64,000 nucleotides of DNA from BP-464 sp963825415 (GCA_963825415.1 CAWGTD010000009.1:342559-406558), one strand, 5' to 3'; numbered from the stretch's first letter, positions 54,217 to 63,685 are shown. The notes: generated by a model not told the origin, from the letters alone. Made by a program: numbers and translations.

Positions 54217-54501
54217 ATGATCGATCGCGAACAGGTGCTGCACGTCGCCCGCTTGGCGCGCCTACGGCTCTCCGACGAGGAGGTCGAGACGATGGCCTCC
54301 GAGCTGTCGAACATCCTCGAGCACATCGAGCGGATCAGCGAGCTCGACCTCGACGGAGTGCCGCCCACGTCGCACGTGGTGGACGTCGCCAACGCCCTGC
54401 GCGCCGACGAGCCGCGGCCTTCGCTGCCGCGCGAGGTGGCGCTGGCCGAGGCGCCGGCGACGCAGGACGGCGGCTTCCTCGTGCCGAGCCCGCAGGCGTG
54501 A
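54217..54501 (+). CDS. gatC: Glutamyl-tRNA(Gln) amidotransferase subunit C
   Basis: 94 aa. REQVLHVARLARLRLSDEEV and ILEHIERISELDLDGVPPTSH are the GatC signatures. The small subunit links GatA and GatB. The start is the ATG at 54,217, and its stop overlaps the gatA start in a GTGA. The three gat genes form one translationally coupled operon. Confidence 0.95.
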   Translation: MIDREQVLHVARLARLRLSDEEVETMASELSNILEHIERISELDLDGVPPTSHVVDVANALRADEPRPSLPREVALAEAPATQDGGFLVPSPQA

Positions 54502-55919
54502 GCGGGCTGATCGAGCTGACGGCGGCGCAGGCCGCCGAGCGCGTTCGGTCCAAGGAGATCAGCGCGGGCGAGCTGTTCGACGCCTACCGCGAGCGCGCCG
54601 CCGCCGAGGATCTCAACGCCTTCCTCTGGGTGGCCGACGAGGCGCCGGAGGCGAACACCGACTCGCCGTTGGCGGGCGTGCCGCTCGGCGTCAAGGACCT
54701 GTTCTGCACCGAGGGCGTGCCGAGCCAGGCCGGTTCGCGGATCCTCGAGGGCTACAAGCCTCCCTACACGGCGACCGTCGTCGAGCGGCTCCAGAGCGCC
54801 GGCGCCACGCTGCTCGGCAAGACGAACCAGGACGAGTTCGCGATGGGCTCGTCGAACGAGAACTCCGGTTACGGCCCGGTGCTCAACCCCTGGGACCGCA
54901 CGCGCGTGCCGGGTGGGTCGAGCGGCGGCAGCGCCGCCGCGGTCGCGGCGGGCCTGGCGCCCTGGGCGCTGGGCACCGACACCGGCGGCTCGATCCGCCA
55001 GCCCGCCGCGCTGTGCGGGATCGTCGGCCTGAAGCCCACCTACGGGACCGTCAGCCGCTACGGCATGATCGCCTTCGCCTCGTCGCTCGACCAGGCCGGC
55101 CCGCTCACCCGCGACGTGACCGACTGCGCGCTGCTGTACCGCCACATGACCGGCGCGGCCGACCCCTGCGACTCGACCTCCGTCGGCCACCCGGAGGAGA
55201 TCGGGCTGCCGAGCGCCGAGCGCCTCGACGGCCTGCGCCTCGGGGTACCGGAGGAGCTCTCCGGCGATGGCATCGAGGAGGGCGTGCTCGCCCGCTTCCG
55301 CGAGACGCTGAAGCTCGCGGAGGACCTCGGCGCGGTCGTCGAGACCTGCCGGCTGCCACACGCGCCGCACGCGCTCAGCGCCTACTACGTGATCGCGCCC
55401 GCCGAGGCGTCGGCGAACCTCGCTCGCTACGACGGCGTTCGCTACGGGCTGCGGAATCGACCGGCGACCGGCGACCTCCTGTCGATGTACACCGAGACCC
55501 GCCACGACGGGTTCGGCCCCGAGGTCAAGCGCCGGATCCTGATCGGCACGTACGCGTTGTCGAGCGGCTACTACGACGCCTACTACGGCCGCGCGCAGCG
55601 CGTGCGCACCAAGATCGCCGAGGACTTCGCCACGGTCTTCGCCGACTTCGACTTCGTGGTCACGCCGACGAGCCCGACCGTCGCCTTCGAGCTCGGTTCG
55701 AAGACAGCCGACCCGCTGGCGATGTACCTCAACGACTACTGCACCGTGCCGATGCCGCTGGCCGGGATCCCGGCGATCTCGATCCCGTGCGGCCTCAGCG
55801 AGGAGCTGCCGGTGGGCTTCCAGCTCGCCGGCCCGGCGTTCAGCGAGAACCGGCTGCTCGATGCGTCCTACGCGCTCGAGCAGGCGATCGGCTTCGAGAA
55901 CCCGCACGTGCGCGCATGA
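54498..55919 (+). CDS. gatA: Glutamyl-tRNA(Gln) amidotransferase subunit A
   Basis: 473 aa amidase that frees ammonia from glutamine for GatB. The amidase signature is complete: the catalytic Lys in LGVKDLFC, the cis-Ser in PGGSSGGSAAAVAAG, and the nucleophile Ser in TDTGGSIRQPAALCG. GLKPTYGTVSRYG follows. The start is the GTG at 54,498. It overlaps gatC upstream and gatB downstream by four bases each, so the three subunits are made in step. Confidence 0.97.
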   Translation: MSGLIELTAAQAAERVRSKEISAGELFDAYRERAAAEDLNAFLWVADEAPEANTDSPLAGVPLGVKDLFCTEGVPSQAGSRILEGYKPPYTATVVERLQSAGATLLGKTNQDEFAMGSSNENSGYGPVLNPWDRTRVPGGSSGGSAAAVAAGLAPWALGTDTGGSIRQPAALCGIVGLKPTYGTVSRYGMIAFASSLDQAGPLTRDVTDCALLYRHMTGAADPCDSTSVGHPEEIGLPSAERLDGLRLGVPEELSGDGIEEGVLARFRETLKLAEDLGAVVETCRLPHAPHALSAYYVIAPAEASANLARYDGVRYGLRNRPATGDLLSMYTETRHDGFGPEVKRRILIGTYALSSGYYDAYYGRAQRVRTKIAEDFATVFADFDFVVTPTSPTVAFELGSKTADPLAMYLNDYCTVPMPLAGIPAISIPCGLSEELPVGFQLAGPAFSENRLLDASYALEQAIGFENPHVRA

Positions 55920-57320
55920 GCTACGAGCCCGTCATCGGCCTGGAGATCCACGTCCAGCTCAACACGCGCACCAAGATGTTCTGCGGGTGCGAGCTGAGCT
56001 TCGGCGAGCCGCCCAACACGCGCACCTGCCCGGTCTGCCTGGGCCTGCCCGGCGCGCTGCCGGTGGTCAACGAGCGGGCGATCCACCACGGGCTGATGAT
56101 CGGGATGGCGCTCGGCTCGGACCTGGCCGAGCGGTCGATCTTTCACCGCAAGAACTACTTCTATCCCGACAACCCCAAGGCGTACCAGATCAGCCAGTAC
56201 GACGAACCGCTTTGCCGCGGAGGCCGGCTGGGCGACGTGCGCATCCATCGCGTCCATCTCGAGGAGGACGCCGCCAAGCTCGTGCACGTGGGCGCGAGCG
56301 GGCGCATCCACGGCTCCGACGCGTCGATCGTCGACTTCAACCGCTGCGGCACGCCGCTCGTCGAGATCGTCACCGAGCCCGACGTGCGCTCGGCCGAGCA
56401 GGCGCGCGAGTGGCTCCAGCTGCTGCGCGTGACGCTGCGCCAGCTCGGCGTCAGCGACGTCAACATGGAGGAGGGGTCGCTGCGCTGCGACGCCAACGTC
56501 TCCATCCGCCCGGCGGGCACCACCGAGCTCGGCACCAAGGCCGAGCTGAAGAACATGAACTCCTTCCGGTTCCTCGAGCGCGGGATCAACGCCGAGATCG
56601 CCCGCCAGGAGGGGATCGTGGCCAGGGGCGAGGAGGTCGAGCAGGAGACGCTGCACTTCGACCCGCGCACCGAGAAGATCACGTCGCTGCGCTCCAAGGA
56701 GGAGGCGCACGACTACCGCTACTTCCCCGAGCCCGACCTCGTGCCGGTCGCGACCACGCAGGAGATGCTCGAGGGCGCGCGCGCGGACATGCCCGAGCTG
56801 CCCGCCGCCCGCGCCGATCGCCTGGCAGGCCTGGGCCTGGGCGAGGACGCGGCGCGTCTGCTCGCCTTCCGCCCGGAGCTGGGCGACCGCTTCGAGGCCG
56901 CACTGGCGGAATCGGATTCCCACCCACCCACGCCCCCCGCCGCGCTGGCCAACTGGCTGGTCAACGAGGAGGCGGCCAGCCGCGTCGAGCCGGGCGCCCT
57001 GGCGACGCTGGTCGGCATGGTCGAGCGCCGCGAGGTCAGCCACGACGCCGGCCGCCAGGTGCTCGAGCGCGTGGCGGCCGAGGGCGGCGACCCGGCGGCG
57101 ATCGTCGAGTCCGAGGGCCTGGGCGCGATCGGCGGCGGCGACGAGCTGGCGCCGATCGTCGCGGCCGCGCTGGCCGCCAACCCCGACGTGGCCGAGAAGC
57201 TGAAGACCGGCGACATGAAGCCGATCGGGGTCATCGTCGGGCCATGTGATGCGCGAGACGCGCGGCCGCGCCGACGGCAAGGCGGTCACCAAGATCGTGC
57301 GCGAACAGCTGGGTTTGTAG
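55916..57320 (+). CDS. gatB: Aspartyl/glutamyl-tRNA amidotransferase subunit B, frameshifted at the end
   Basis: The tRNA-kinase subunit of the amidotransferase. VIGLEIHVQLNTRTKMFCGC, NTRTCPVCLGLPGALPV, RKNYFYPDNPKAYQISQYD and MEEGSLRCDANVSI are typical, and the C-terminal GatB/Yqey helical domain is present. The frame breaks at the GGG run 57,239-57,241. Dropping one G gives VIVGHVMRETRGRADGKAV and the normal end REQLGL with stop at 57,318-57,320, 467 aa in all. Uncorrected, the frame runs to 57,340 with an unrelated tail. Given how conserved and essential the protein is, sequencing error is likely. Confidence 0.93.
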
Positions 57321-57336
57321 GCGTAGCATCCGGTCC

Positions 57337-57561
57337 ATGAGCCGACTCATCCGCATGGACCACACCGGCCACACCACCCTCGCTGAGTGGACGGCCGCAG
57401 ATGCCGAGGCCGTCGAGGGCGCCGTGCAGGCGTTCCGCGAACAGCTCGACCTCGGCTACTACGGCATGGTCTCCACCGGCGAGGGTCACGCCGAGCAGGT
57501 GCGCGAGCTCCCGGTCGACGCCGACCTGGTCATCATGCGCCTGCCGATCTCCGGTGGCTGA
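57337..57561 (+). CDS. Small conserved-looking protein
   Basis: 74 aa: SRLIRMDHTGHTTLAEWTAADAEAVEGA and so on, ending in ADLVIMRLPISGG. It has no membrane segment. It reads like a short alpha/beta protein and starts 16 bp after gatB on the same strand with an ATG. It resembles the actinobacterial family of short proteins with the DHTGHTxxxW pattern, function unknown. Confidence 0.6.
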   Translation: MSRLIRMDHTGHTTLAEWTAADAEAVEGAVQAFREQLDLGYYGMVSTGEGHAEQVRELPVDADLVIMRLPISGG

Positions 57562-57626
57562 CTCTCGCCGCGCCTGCCTGCGTCCTCCCTCCCTCGCGTG
57601 CAGAGCACGCCACGGTCGAAGCGTCC

Positions 57627-58347
57627 TTGCCAGCCACGCCGGTAGCTGAACCACCGCAGATCGGCGCGGGGTTGCCCGAGCTTGCCTCGGTCTACTGGCG
57701 CCAGCGCATGGACGCGGTCCGGCTGCGGCGGCGCGGGCGGCTGTGGACGCTGACCACCGTCGCCCACGTCGTGCCGTTCCTCCTGACGGCGGCCTTTCTG
57801 ATGTACATCCAGCCGCTCGCGTTCGCCGTGGCCGCGGCGTGCGTCGCGCACGCGTGGATCATCCCGGCGCTCTACGCCCAGCGCGGCGCGAACGTGGTGC
57901 GCCCGAAGTCGCGCGCGCCGGAGGGGGCCGAGCGAGGTGTCGGTCGGCCTGCTCGGTGACCTGGTCGACAACGACGCTCGCGAGCTGCACGCACGCACGG
58001 GCCTGGTGCTCGAGCGCGGCCGGCTCGGCGTGTGGCTGGTCGGCACGGCGGGGGCGCTGCTCGTCAGGGCCGGAGGCAGAAGGGTGGATTGCTGGTGCGT
58101 ACGCGTCGACGACCCCGATCTGCCGTCCGGCGACCGCATCGCCCACCTGCTGCTCGCCCTGCGCACCGACGAGGAGGGTTTCGCGACAGTCGCGAACCTC
58201 GCGTTCAGCGGCTCACCCTGGCGGGTGCGCCGGCGGATGGAGCGCGCCATGCGGCCGGCATTGGACGCGGGGTCGAGGGCGGCACGGGCGATCTTGGACG
58301 ACGGGCCAAAGGCGAAAGCCCTGCCAATCGCCAAGATTTCGCCATGA
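57627..58347 (+). CDS. Membrane protein, frameshifted
   Basis: The first part (PELASVYWRQRMDAVRLRRR, then TTVAHVVPFLLTAAFLMYIQPLAFAVAAACVAHAW) has two membrane helices. A break in the G5 run near 57,923-57,937 separates it from GPSEVSVGLLGDLVDNDARE and a soluble domain ending AKALPIAKISP. Skipping one base joins them into about 239 aa. The start is uncertain: TTG at 57,627 is possible, and no ATG or GTG fits well. The soluble part has a LVLERGRLGVWLVG-type beta region of unknown function. Confidence 0.6.
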
Positions 58348-58511
58348 TCGACCGCGCTACAGCTCGAATCGCCGCCGTTCCCGACGAAACCCCGCGCCCG
58401 CTCCAGCGGTCCGAGGCCCAGCTGCGCCGCTACCGCTTGGCTCGTGTCCGAGTGGCCGAACTGCGGGCGCCGCGCGTGCGGCACCTGCATCTGGTCCGCA
58501 CGTACGACTGA
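58344..58511 (+). CDS. Very small basic protein, tentative
   Basis: 55 codons, starting with an ATG that overlaps the previous stop (ATGA) and reading RATARIAAVPDETPRPLQRS, then an Arg-rich helix (QLRRYRLARVRVAELRAPRVRH). The overlap start supports translation. There is no family match, and it could be chance in GC-rich DNA. Confidence 0.35.
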   Translation: MIDRATARIAAVPDETPRPLQRSEAQLRRYRLARVRVAELRAPRVRHLHLVRTYD

Positions 58512-58552
58512 AGCCTTGCGGGCCCGCCTGGGCCGGGCGGTACGATCGGCGC

Positions 58553-58735
58553 ATGTCTTCCGAGTCAGAGCGTGGCTCTTCGATCGGCGCACGGCTGATC
58601 GCGATCGTCGTCCTCGGGGTCGCGGCCTGGGTCCTGCTGAAGATCGTCATCGGGATCATCGCCGGCGTCGCCTGGGCGGTCGTTGCGGTCCTGGCCGTGA
58701 TCGCCGTGATCTGGGCCTGGCGCACGATCACCTAG
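58553..58735 (+). CDS. Small membrane protein
   Basis: 60 aa: a short polar N-terminus (SSESERGSSIGA) followed by one long or two short hydrophobic helices (LIAIVVLGVAAWVLLKIVIG and VAWAVVAVLAVIAVIWAWR). Start ATG at 58,553. Such tiny membrane proteins often modulate larger complexes; the role is unknown. It is followed 15 bp later by another small membrane protein. Confidence 0.6.
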   Translation: MSSESERGSSIGARLIAIVVLGVAAWVLLKIVIGIIAGVAWAVVAVLAVIAVIWAWRTIT

Positions 58736-58750
58736 CAGCCCGGAGGGCTC

Positions 58751-59029
58751 GTGCCCTACGTGATCATCGCCCTGTTCTTCGGCCTCGCCGGAGGCTTCGT
58801 CGGGCGCATGAAGGGGTCGTCGTTCTTCCTGTGGTTCGTGATCTCGGCGGTGGTGCCGTTCATCGGGCTGCTCGCCGCGCTGCTGTACCGGATGGACACC
58901 GACGAGCCGCGCCGGCAGTGCCCGACGTGCGGCAAGGTCTGCATGCTCCACGACGCCCTGTGCACCCGCTGCGGGACCGAGCTCGAGTTCCCCGACGAGC
59001 TGCTGCAACCGCCCGCCCCCGCCCTCTGA
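58751..59029 (+). CDS. Small membrane protein with zinc ribbon
   Basis: 92 aa. Two hydrophobic helices (YVIIALFFGLAGGFVGRM; FFLWFVISAVVPFIGLLAALLY) are followed by a zinc-ribbon-like set of cysteines (CPTCGKVC and CTRCGTELEF). The start is the GTG at 58,751. It lies 30 bp upstream of ilvB on the same strand. Family likeness to short phospholipase D-N-type membrane proteins is possible but unproven. Confidence 0.7.
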   Translation: MPYVIIALFFGLAGGFVGRMKGSSFFLWFVISAVVPFIGLLAALLYRMDTDEPRRQCPTCGKVCMLHDALCTRCGTELEFPDELLQPPAPAL

Positions 59030-59059
59030 GGGCCTCCGAGCCGGGGGTACACTCGATCG

Positions 59060-60742
59060 ATGCGCGCGGTCGATGCGGTCATGGAGTGCCTGAAGGCGGA
59101 GGGCGTCGAGGTCGTCTTCGGACTGCCCGGCGGCGCCAACCTGCCTACCTACGACGCGCTCTACGACGCCGGGATCCGCCACGTGCTCGTCCGCCACGAG
59201 GCCGGCGGCGGCCACGCCGCCCAGGGCTATGCGAAGGCGACAGGCCGCGTGGGCGTGTGCTTCGCCACGTCGGGCCCGGGCGCCACCAACGTCGTCACGC
59301 CGATCGTCGACGCGATGATGGATTCCTGCCCGGTCGTGTTCATCACCGGCCAGGTGCGAACCGACCTGCTGGGCACCGACGGCTTCCAGGAGACCGACGT
59401 CATCGGCATCACGATGCCGGCGGTCAAGCACAGCTTCATGATCCAGCACCCGCTGGAGCTCCCGCGGGCGATCCACGAGGCCTTCCACATCGCCGGCTCC
59501 GGCCGCCCGGGCCCGGTCGTCGTCGACATCCCGGTCGACCTGTCGCGGGCGGACATCCCCTACGAGCCGGTCACCGACCTGAAGCTGCCCGGCTACCAGC
59601 CGACGACCGACGGCAACACCAAGCAGATCCGCCAGGCCGCCAAGGCGCTGGCCAGCGCGCGCCGCCCGGTCCTCTACGTCGGCGGCGGCGTGATCAACGC
59701 CGGCGCCTCGCCCGAGCTCGTCGAGCTGACCGAGCTCGGCCGTTTCCCGGTCACGTGCACGCTGTTGGCGCTCGGAGCGCTGCCCGGCACGCACGACCAG
59801 TGGCTCGGGATGCTCGGCATGCACGGCACCCGCACCGCGAACTACGCCATGGACGAGGCCGACCTCATCTGCGCGATCGGTGCGCGCTTCGACGACCGGA
59901 TCACCGGCAAGCTCAGCGAGTTCGCCCCGCGCGCGAAGTTCATCCACATCGACATCGATCCGGCCGAGATCTCCAAGAACGTCCCGGCCCACATCCCGAT
60001 CGTCGGCGACGCGAAGAACATCCTCGGCAAGCTGGTCAAGGAGTACCGCGCGCTCGAGGGCGTCGACAACAGCCGCCTGGACGCGTGGTGGCAGCGCATC
60101 GGCGAGTGGCAGGCCAAGCACCCGCTGCGCTACGACGACTCCGACGGCACCGAGATCAAGCCCCAGCGGCTCGTCGAGGCGCTCTACGAGGCGACCGACA
60201 ACGGCAAGTGCGTGCTGTCGACGGACATCGGCCAGCACCAGATGTGGGCGGCCCAGTACTTCCACTTCGACGGCCCACGCAACTGGATCCAGTCCGGTGG
60301 CCTCGGCACGATGGGCTTCGGGCTGCCCGCCGCGATGGGCGCCAAGGTCGGGCGGCCCGACGAGCTGGTCGTCTGCCTGGCCGGCGACGGCTCGGTCCAG
60401 ATGAACATGCAGGAGCTGTCGACGTGCGCCACCGAGGGCATCGACATCAAGGTCGTGATCATGAACAACGGCTACCTCGGCATGGTCCGCCAGTGGCAGG
60501 AGCTGTTCTGGGACAAGCGCTACAGCCAGGTGGACATGGGCGAATGGCCGGACTACGTCAAGCTCGCCGAGGCCCACGGCGCGACCGGCTTGCGGCTGAC
60601 CGACAAGAGCTCGCTCCTCGGCGACCTGCGCGAGGCGCTCGCCACGCCCGGCCCGGTGATGGTCGACGTGCGCGTGACGCGCGAGGAGAACGTCTACCCG
60701 ATGATCGCGCCCGGCCAGGCCGCGCGCGACATGGTGGGATGA
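59060..60742 (+). CDS. ilvB: Acetolactate synthase large subunit
   Basis: 560 aa thiamine-diphosphate enzyme at the start of valine, leucine and isoleucine synthesis; it joins two pyruvates, or pyruvate and 2-oxobutyrate. RHEAGGGHAAQGYAKATGRV has the catalytic Glu, FATSGPGATN the next conserved loop, and GDGSVQMNMQELSTCATEGI with IMNNGYLGMVRQWQ is the ThDP/Mg site (GDG...NN). The start is the ATG at 59,060. ilvN follows after 87 bp that contain a stable hairpin. ilvC is not in the window. Confidence 0.96.
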   Translation: MRAVDAVMECLKAEGVEVVFGLPGGANLPTYDALYDAGIRHVLVRHEAGGGHAAQGYAKATGRVGVCFATSGPGATNVVTPIVDAMMDSCPVVFITGQVRTDLLGTDGFQETDVIGITMPAVKHSFMIQHPLELPRAIHEAFHIAGSGRPGPVVVDIPVDLSRADIPYEPVTDLKLPGYQPTTDGNTKQIRQAAKALASARRPVLYVGGGVINAGASPELVELTELGRFPVTCTLLALGALPGTHDQWLGMLGMHGTRTANYAMDEADLICAIGARFDDRITGKLSEFAPRAKFIHIDIDPAEISKNVPAHIPIVGDAKNILGKLVKEYRALEGVDNSRLDAWWQRIGEWQAKHPLRYDDSDGTEIKPQRLVEALYEATDNGKCVLSTDIGQHQMWAAQYFHFDGPRNWIQSGGLGTMGFGLPAAMGAKVGRPDELVVCLAGDGSVQMNMQELSTCATEGIDIKVVIMNNGYLGMVRQWQELFWDKRYSQVDMGEWPDYVKLAEAHGATGLRLTDKSSLLGDLREALATPGPVMVDVRVTREENVYPMIAPGQAARDMVG

Positions 60743-60749
60743 CCGCGAA

Positions 60750-60822
60750 GCGGGCATCCAGTCACCTGCGGCCGGAGGCCGTGGGATCCCATCAGGACGC
60801 GGGGCTGGATGCCCCGCGGAGG
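60750..60822 (+). promoter_or_regulatory. Hairpin leader before ilvN, ending at its ribosome site
   Basis: GCGGGCATCCAG (60,750-60,761) can pair with CTGGATGCCCCGC (60,805-60,817), with one bulged base. The 3' arm touches the GGAGG at 60,818-60,822, seven bases before the ilvN ATG. Inside is a second stem, CGGCC-GGA-GGCCG, and the palindrome TGGGATCCCA. It could tune the ratio of the two subunits or protect an end of a processed transcript. No known riboswitch or leader peptide is seen. Confidence 0.5.
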
Positions 60823-60829
60823 TAACCCT

Positions 60830-61387
60830 ATGGGCGAGCCCGGCACCAAGGAACTGCTGTCGCTCGAGGAGCTCGAGGCCAGCGGCGGCCTGCGCACCGG
60901 GCGCAAGCACGTCCTGTCGATCCTCGTGGAGAACAAGCCCGGCGTCCTGACCCGCATCGCGGGGCTCTTCGCCCGGCGCGGGTTCAACATCGACACATTG
61001 ACCGTGGGGCCGACCGACGACGAGGCCGTGTCACGGATCACGCTGACCCTCGACGGGGCGATGCACCCGATCGACCAGGTCACCAAGCAGCTGCACAAGC
61101 TCATCAACGTGCTGAAGATCCGCGACCTCGAGCCGGCCGACACGGTCGCGCGCGAGCTCTGCCTGTTCAAGGTCGCCGCCGAGGGCACCGCCCGCGGCGA
61201 GGTCATGCAGATCTGCGAGATCTTCCGTGGCAAGGTCGTCGATGTCACCAAGCGCTCGATCATCCTCGAGATAACGGGGACGACCGAGAAGATCGAGGCG
61301 TTCGAGCGGATGGTCCGCCCGTTCGGCCTGATCGAGATGATCCGGACCGGCGAGATCGCGATCTCGCGCGGCCGCGGCGAAACCTGA
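60830..61387 (+). CDS. ilvN: Acetolactate synthase small (regulatory) subunit
   Basis: 185 aa. The ACT domain begins HVLSILVENKPGVLTRIAGLFARRGFNIDTLTVG; the C-terminal ALS-type domain contains VDVTKRSIILEITG and FGLIEMIRTGEIAISRG. It activates IlvB and confers valine feedback inhibition. The start is the ATG at 60,830 with GGAGG seven bases upstream; an in-frame ATG at 60,809 is inside the hairpin region and lacks such a site. The N-terminal about 20 residues are an extra tail before the ACT domain. Confidence 0.95.
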   Translation: MGEPGTKELLSLEELEASGGLRTGRKHVLSILVENKPGVLTRIAGLFARRGFNIDTLTVGPTDDEAVSRITLTLDGAMHPIDQVTKQLHKLINVLKIRDLEPADTVARELCLFKVAAEGTARGEVMQICEIFRGKVVDVTKRSIILEITGTTEKIEAFERMVRPFGLIEMIRTGEIAISRGRGET

Positions 61388-61504
61388 CGCTTCGCGGGCG
61401 TCTCGCCGCGCCTGACGTCGTCGCTCGCGGCCGGTCCGTGCACGAGCACTGTCCCGGCCGCGCTCCTAGTCAGCCACGCCGATCCGCACGCGAAACGTCA
61501 GGTT
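61381..61504. terminator. Nested inverted repeats between convergent genes
   Basis: AACCTGACG (61,381-61,389, over the ilvN stop) pairs with CGTCAGGTT (61,496-61,504). Inside it CGCGGCCGG (61,426-61,434) pairs with CCGGCCGCG (61,454-61,462), and GTGC-ACGA-GCAC lies at its tip. The right end is followed by TTTTC. It separates ilvN from the convergent membrane-protein gene and probably ends transcription in the plus direction. Confidence 0.55.
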
Positions 61505-61513
61505 TTCTGGGAA

Positions 61514-62158
61514 CTAACTCCGGACCCGGTTACGGCTTAGGAAGCGGCGGCGCGGGGCCTCGTCGGCCTCGTCGCGGTCGTCGATGCCGTCGCCGTCCAC
61601 GTCTATGTCCCGGTTGACGACGGTGCGGTCATCGGTGCGGTCGTTGCTGGAGCGGCCGCGGGTCGCGGTTCCGGCTGTGGTGGTGGCCGAGAGCTCGTCC
61701 TCGTAGGCGGCGTCGCGGACGCTGCGGACCGCGAGGCGGCCGAGTGCGAACGCGGCGAGCGCCGTGATCAGTGCGCCGAGGCCGTAGAAGAACCCGAGCT
61801 CCTCGATCGCGCGCAGCGTGGTGCCGCCGTTGGGCGAGCCGGCGGCGCTGGCGCCGTCGTTCCACAGCGTGCTGACCGTCTGGCCGACGATGAACCAGAT
61901 GCCGCCCGCAAGCGCGAGCCAGGTGCCGGTGACGGCGCGGAGGCGGTGACGGCTGCCAAGCACGATCAGCCCGCCGAGCACCACTGCGGCGCCGGGCAGG
62001 ATCGACAGCCAGAGGCGCCCGGAGGTGTAGTCCCAGGTGGTGTCCGAGCCGATGGAGTAGTCGAAGTACGGGCCGATGAACGGGACGAACCCGCCCCACA
62101 GGCCCAGCAGGATCAGCAGAAATCCGTCGAATGCACCCTTGCTGCGACGAATGCGCAC
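61514..62158 (-). CDS. Four-TM membrane protein with acidic tail
   Basis: 214 aa. Four hydrophobic helices (GFLLILLGLWGGFVPFIGPYF; LWLSILPGAAVVLGGLIVLG; GTWLALAGGIWFIVGQTVSTL; GFFYGLGALITALAAFALG) are followed by a charged cytoplasmic tail containing VDGDGIDDRDEADEAPRRR, an EF-hand/thrombospondin-3-like acidic stretch. The start is the ATG at 62,158. It is divergent from menF, with about 87 bp between the genes. Function unknown. Confidence 0.75.
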   Translation of the reverse strand: MRIRRSKGAFDGFLLILLGLWGGFVPFIGPYFDYSIGSDTTWDYTSGRLWLSILPGAAVVLGGLIVLGSRHRLRAVTGTWLALAGGIWFIVGQTVSTLWNDGASAAGSPNGGTTLRAIEELGFFYGLGALITALAAFALGRLAVRSVRDAAYEDELSATTTAGTATRGRSSNDRTDDRTVVNRDIDVDGDGIDDRDEADEAPRRRFLSRNRVRS

Positions 62159-62245
62159 AGGAAGCCTCCCTTAGGTCCGTTGCAGATGGTCTACCCGGGT
62201 AACGCGCCAACTAGTGGCGGGGTTGGCTCCGTAGACTCGGAGCGG

Positions 62246-63685
62246 ATGGCGATCGCGGCCGGCCAGCGGGACGGGTTTGCGCTCGATGCGGGCACCCGCG
62301 AGCGGTTGACGCGCCACGCCGAAGCGGCGGTTCGCCGCGCGCGACGGACCGCCGGTGAGGCGCTCGCCTCGGTGACGATGGTGCTCGACGGCGCGGTCGA
62401 TCCGGCGGCGGTGATCGCCGCCTCACGGACAGGCGGCGAGCCGTGGTTCGTGCTCGAACATCCCGACGACGGTGGCGCGGCGCTCGCGGCGCTGGGCTGC
62501 GCACGATCGATCGAGGCGACGGGCGCGCGGCGGTTCGAGGATGTCGCGCGCGGGTGGCGGGGGCTGGCGGCCGAGGCGGCGGCTGATCCGCTCGATGGTC
62601 CCGCCGGCAGCGGGCTGATCGCCGTGGGCGGCTTCGCCTTCGAGCCGGCCGGCGGCGACGCGTCGCACTGGAGCGGCTTCGCGCCCGCATCGCTGCACGT
62701 GCCCGACGTCGCGATCGCGCGGCGCGACGGCGAGACGCGGCTGACGGTGACCGTCGCCGCCGCTCCCGACGACGCACCCGAGGACCTCCTCGCTCGCGCC
62801 GACGCGCGGCTGGAAGCGATGAGCGTCGCGACGCTGCCGCTGCTGGACCCGAGCCCGGTACGGCCGGCGCGCGTGGCCAGCGCGATGCCCCCCGAGCACT
62901 ACGTCGGGGCCGTCGAGCGCGCCGTGGAACGCATCCGCGGCGGCGCGCTGGAGAAGGTCGTGCTAGCGCGCGAGGTGCTCGTCCACGCCGGCGCGGCGCA
63001 CGACGCGGCCGCCGTTCTGGGCGTGCTGCGCGAGGTGTTCCCGTCCTGCTTCGTGTTCGCCGTCGGCCGCGGCGAGAAGGCGTTCGTCGGCGCCACACCG
63101 GAGCTGCTGGTACGCCGCCAGGGTTTTCGCGCCTCGACGCTCGCTCTCGCGGGCACCACGCGCCGCAGCGCCGATCCGGCCGTCGACGACCACCTCGGCG
63201 AGCAGCTCCTGCGCTCGACCAAGGACCGCGCCGAGCAGGCGATCGTGGCCCGGCGCATCGAGCGAACCCTGCGCCCGCACTCCGTCTGGGTCGCGGCGGC
63301 CGACGAGCCCGTGGTGGTCAAGATGGCCAACGTCCAGCACCTCGCCACGCCGATCCGCGCGCAGCTGCGCGATGCGATCGGCCTGGTCGACCTCGCCGGC
63401 GCACTGCACCCGACTCCCGCGGTCGGCGGGGAGCCGTTCGACGTCGCGGCGCCGCTGATCCCGGCGCTGGAGGGGTTCGATCGCGGCTGGTACGCCGGGC
63501 CGATCGGGTGGACCGACGCGCACGAGGACGGCGAGCTGTGCGTCGCGCTGCGCTGCGCGTTGCTCGAAGGCCGCGAGGCGCGCTGCTACGCCGGCGTCGG
63601 CGTCGTGGCCGACTCCGACCCGCAGGCCGAGCTGGCCGAGACCGAGGCCAAGCTCGAGGCCCTGCTACCGGTCCTGAGCGCCTAG
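62246..63685 (+). CDS. menF: Isochorismate synthase (MenF type)
   Basis: 479 aa chorismate-using enzyme for menaquinone (or siderophore) synthesis. The conserved C-terminal half includes GGALEKVVLAREVLV, FVFAVGRGEKAFVGATPELLVRR, LAGTTRR, MANVQHLATPIRAQL, LHPTPAVGGEP and GWYAGPIGWTDAHEDGELCVALR, a full chorismate-binding domain. The N-terminal part is less conserved, as usual. Start ATG at 62,246. It is convergent with the end of menD, overlapping by 21 bp, which ties it to menaquinone rather than to siderophore synthesis. Confidence 0.92.
   Translation: MAIAAGQRDGFALDAGTRERLTRHAEAAVRRARRTAGEALASVTMVLDGAVDPAAVIAASRTGGEPWFVLEHPDDGGAALAALGCARSIEATGARRFEDVARGWRGLAAEAAADPLDGPAGSGLIAVGGFAFEPAGGDASHWSGFAPASLHVPDVAIARRDGETRLTVTVAAAPDDAPEDLLARADARLEAMSVATLPLLDPSPVRPARVASAMPPEHYVGAVERAVERIRGGALEKVVLAREVLVHAGAAHDAAAVLGVLREVFPSCFVFAVGRGEKAFVGATPELLVRRQGFRASTLALAGTTRRSADPAVDDHLGEQLLRSTKDRAEQAIVARRIERTLRPHSVWVAAADEPVVVKMANVQHLATPIRAQLRDAIGLVDLAGALHPTPAVGGEPFDVAAPLIPALEGFDRGWYAGPIGWTDAHEDGELCVALRCALLEGREARCYAGVGVVADSDPQAELAETEAKLEALLPVLSA

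Noticed and set aside
60743..60829. A branched-chain amino acid leader-peptide attenuator or T-box
   Set aside because: There is no short ORF rich in Val, Leu or Ile and no T-box sequence.
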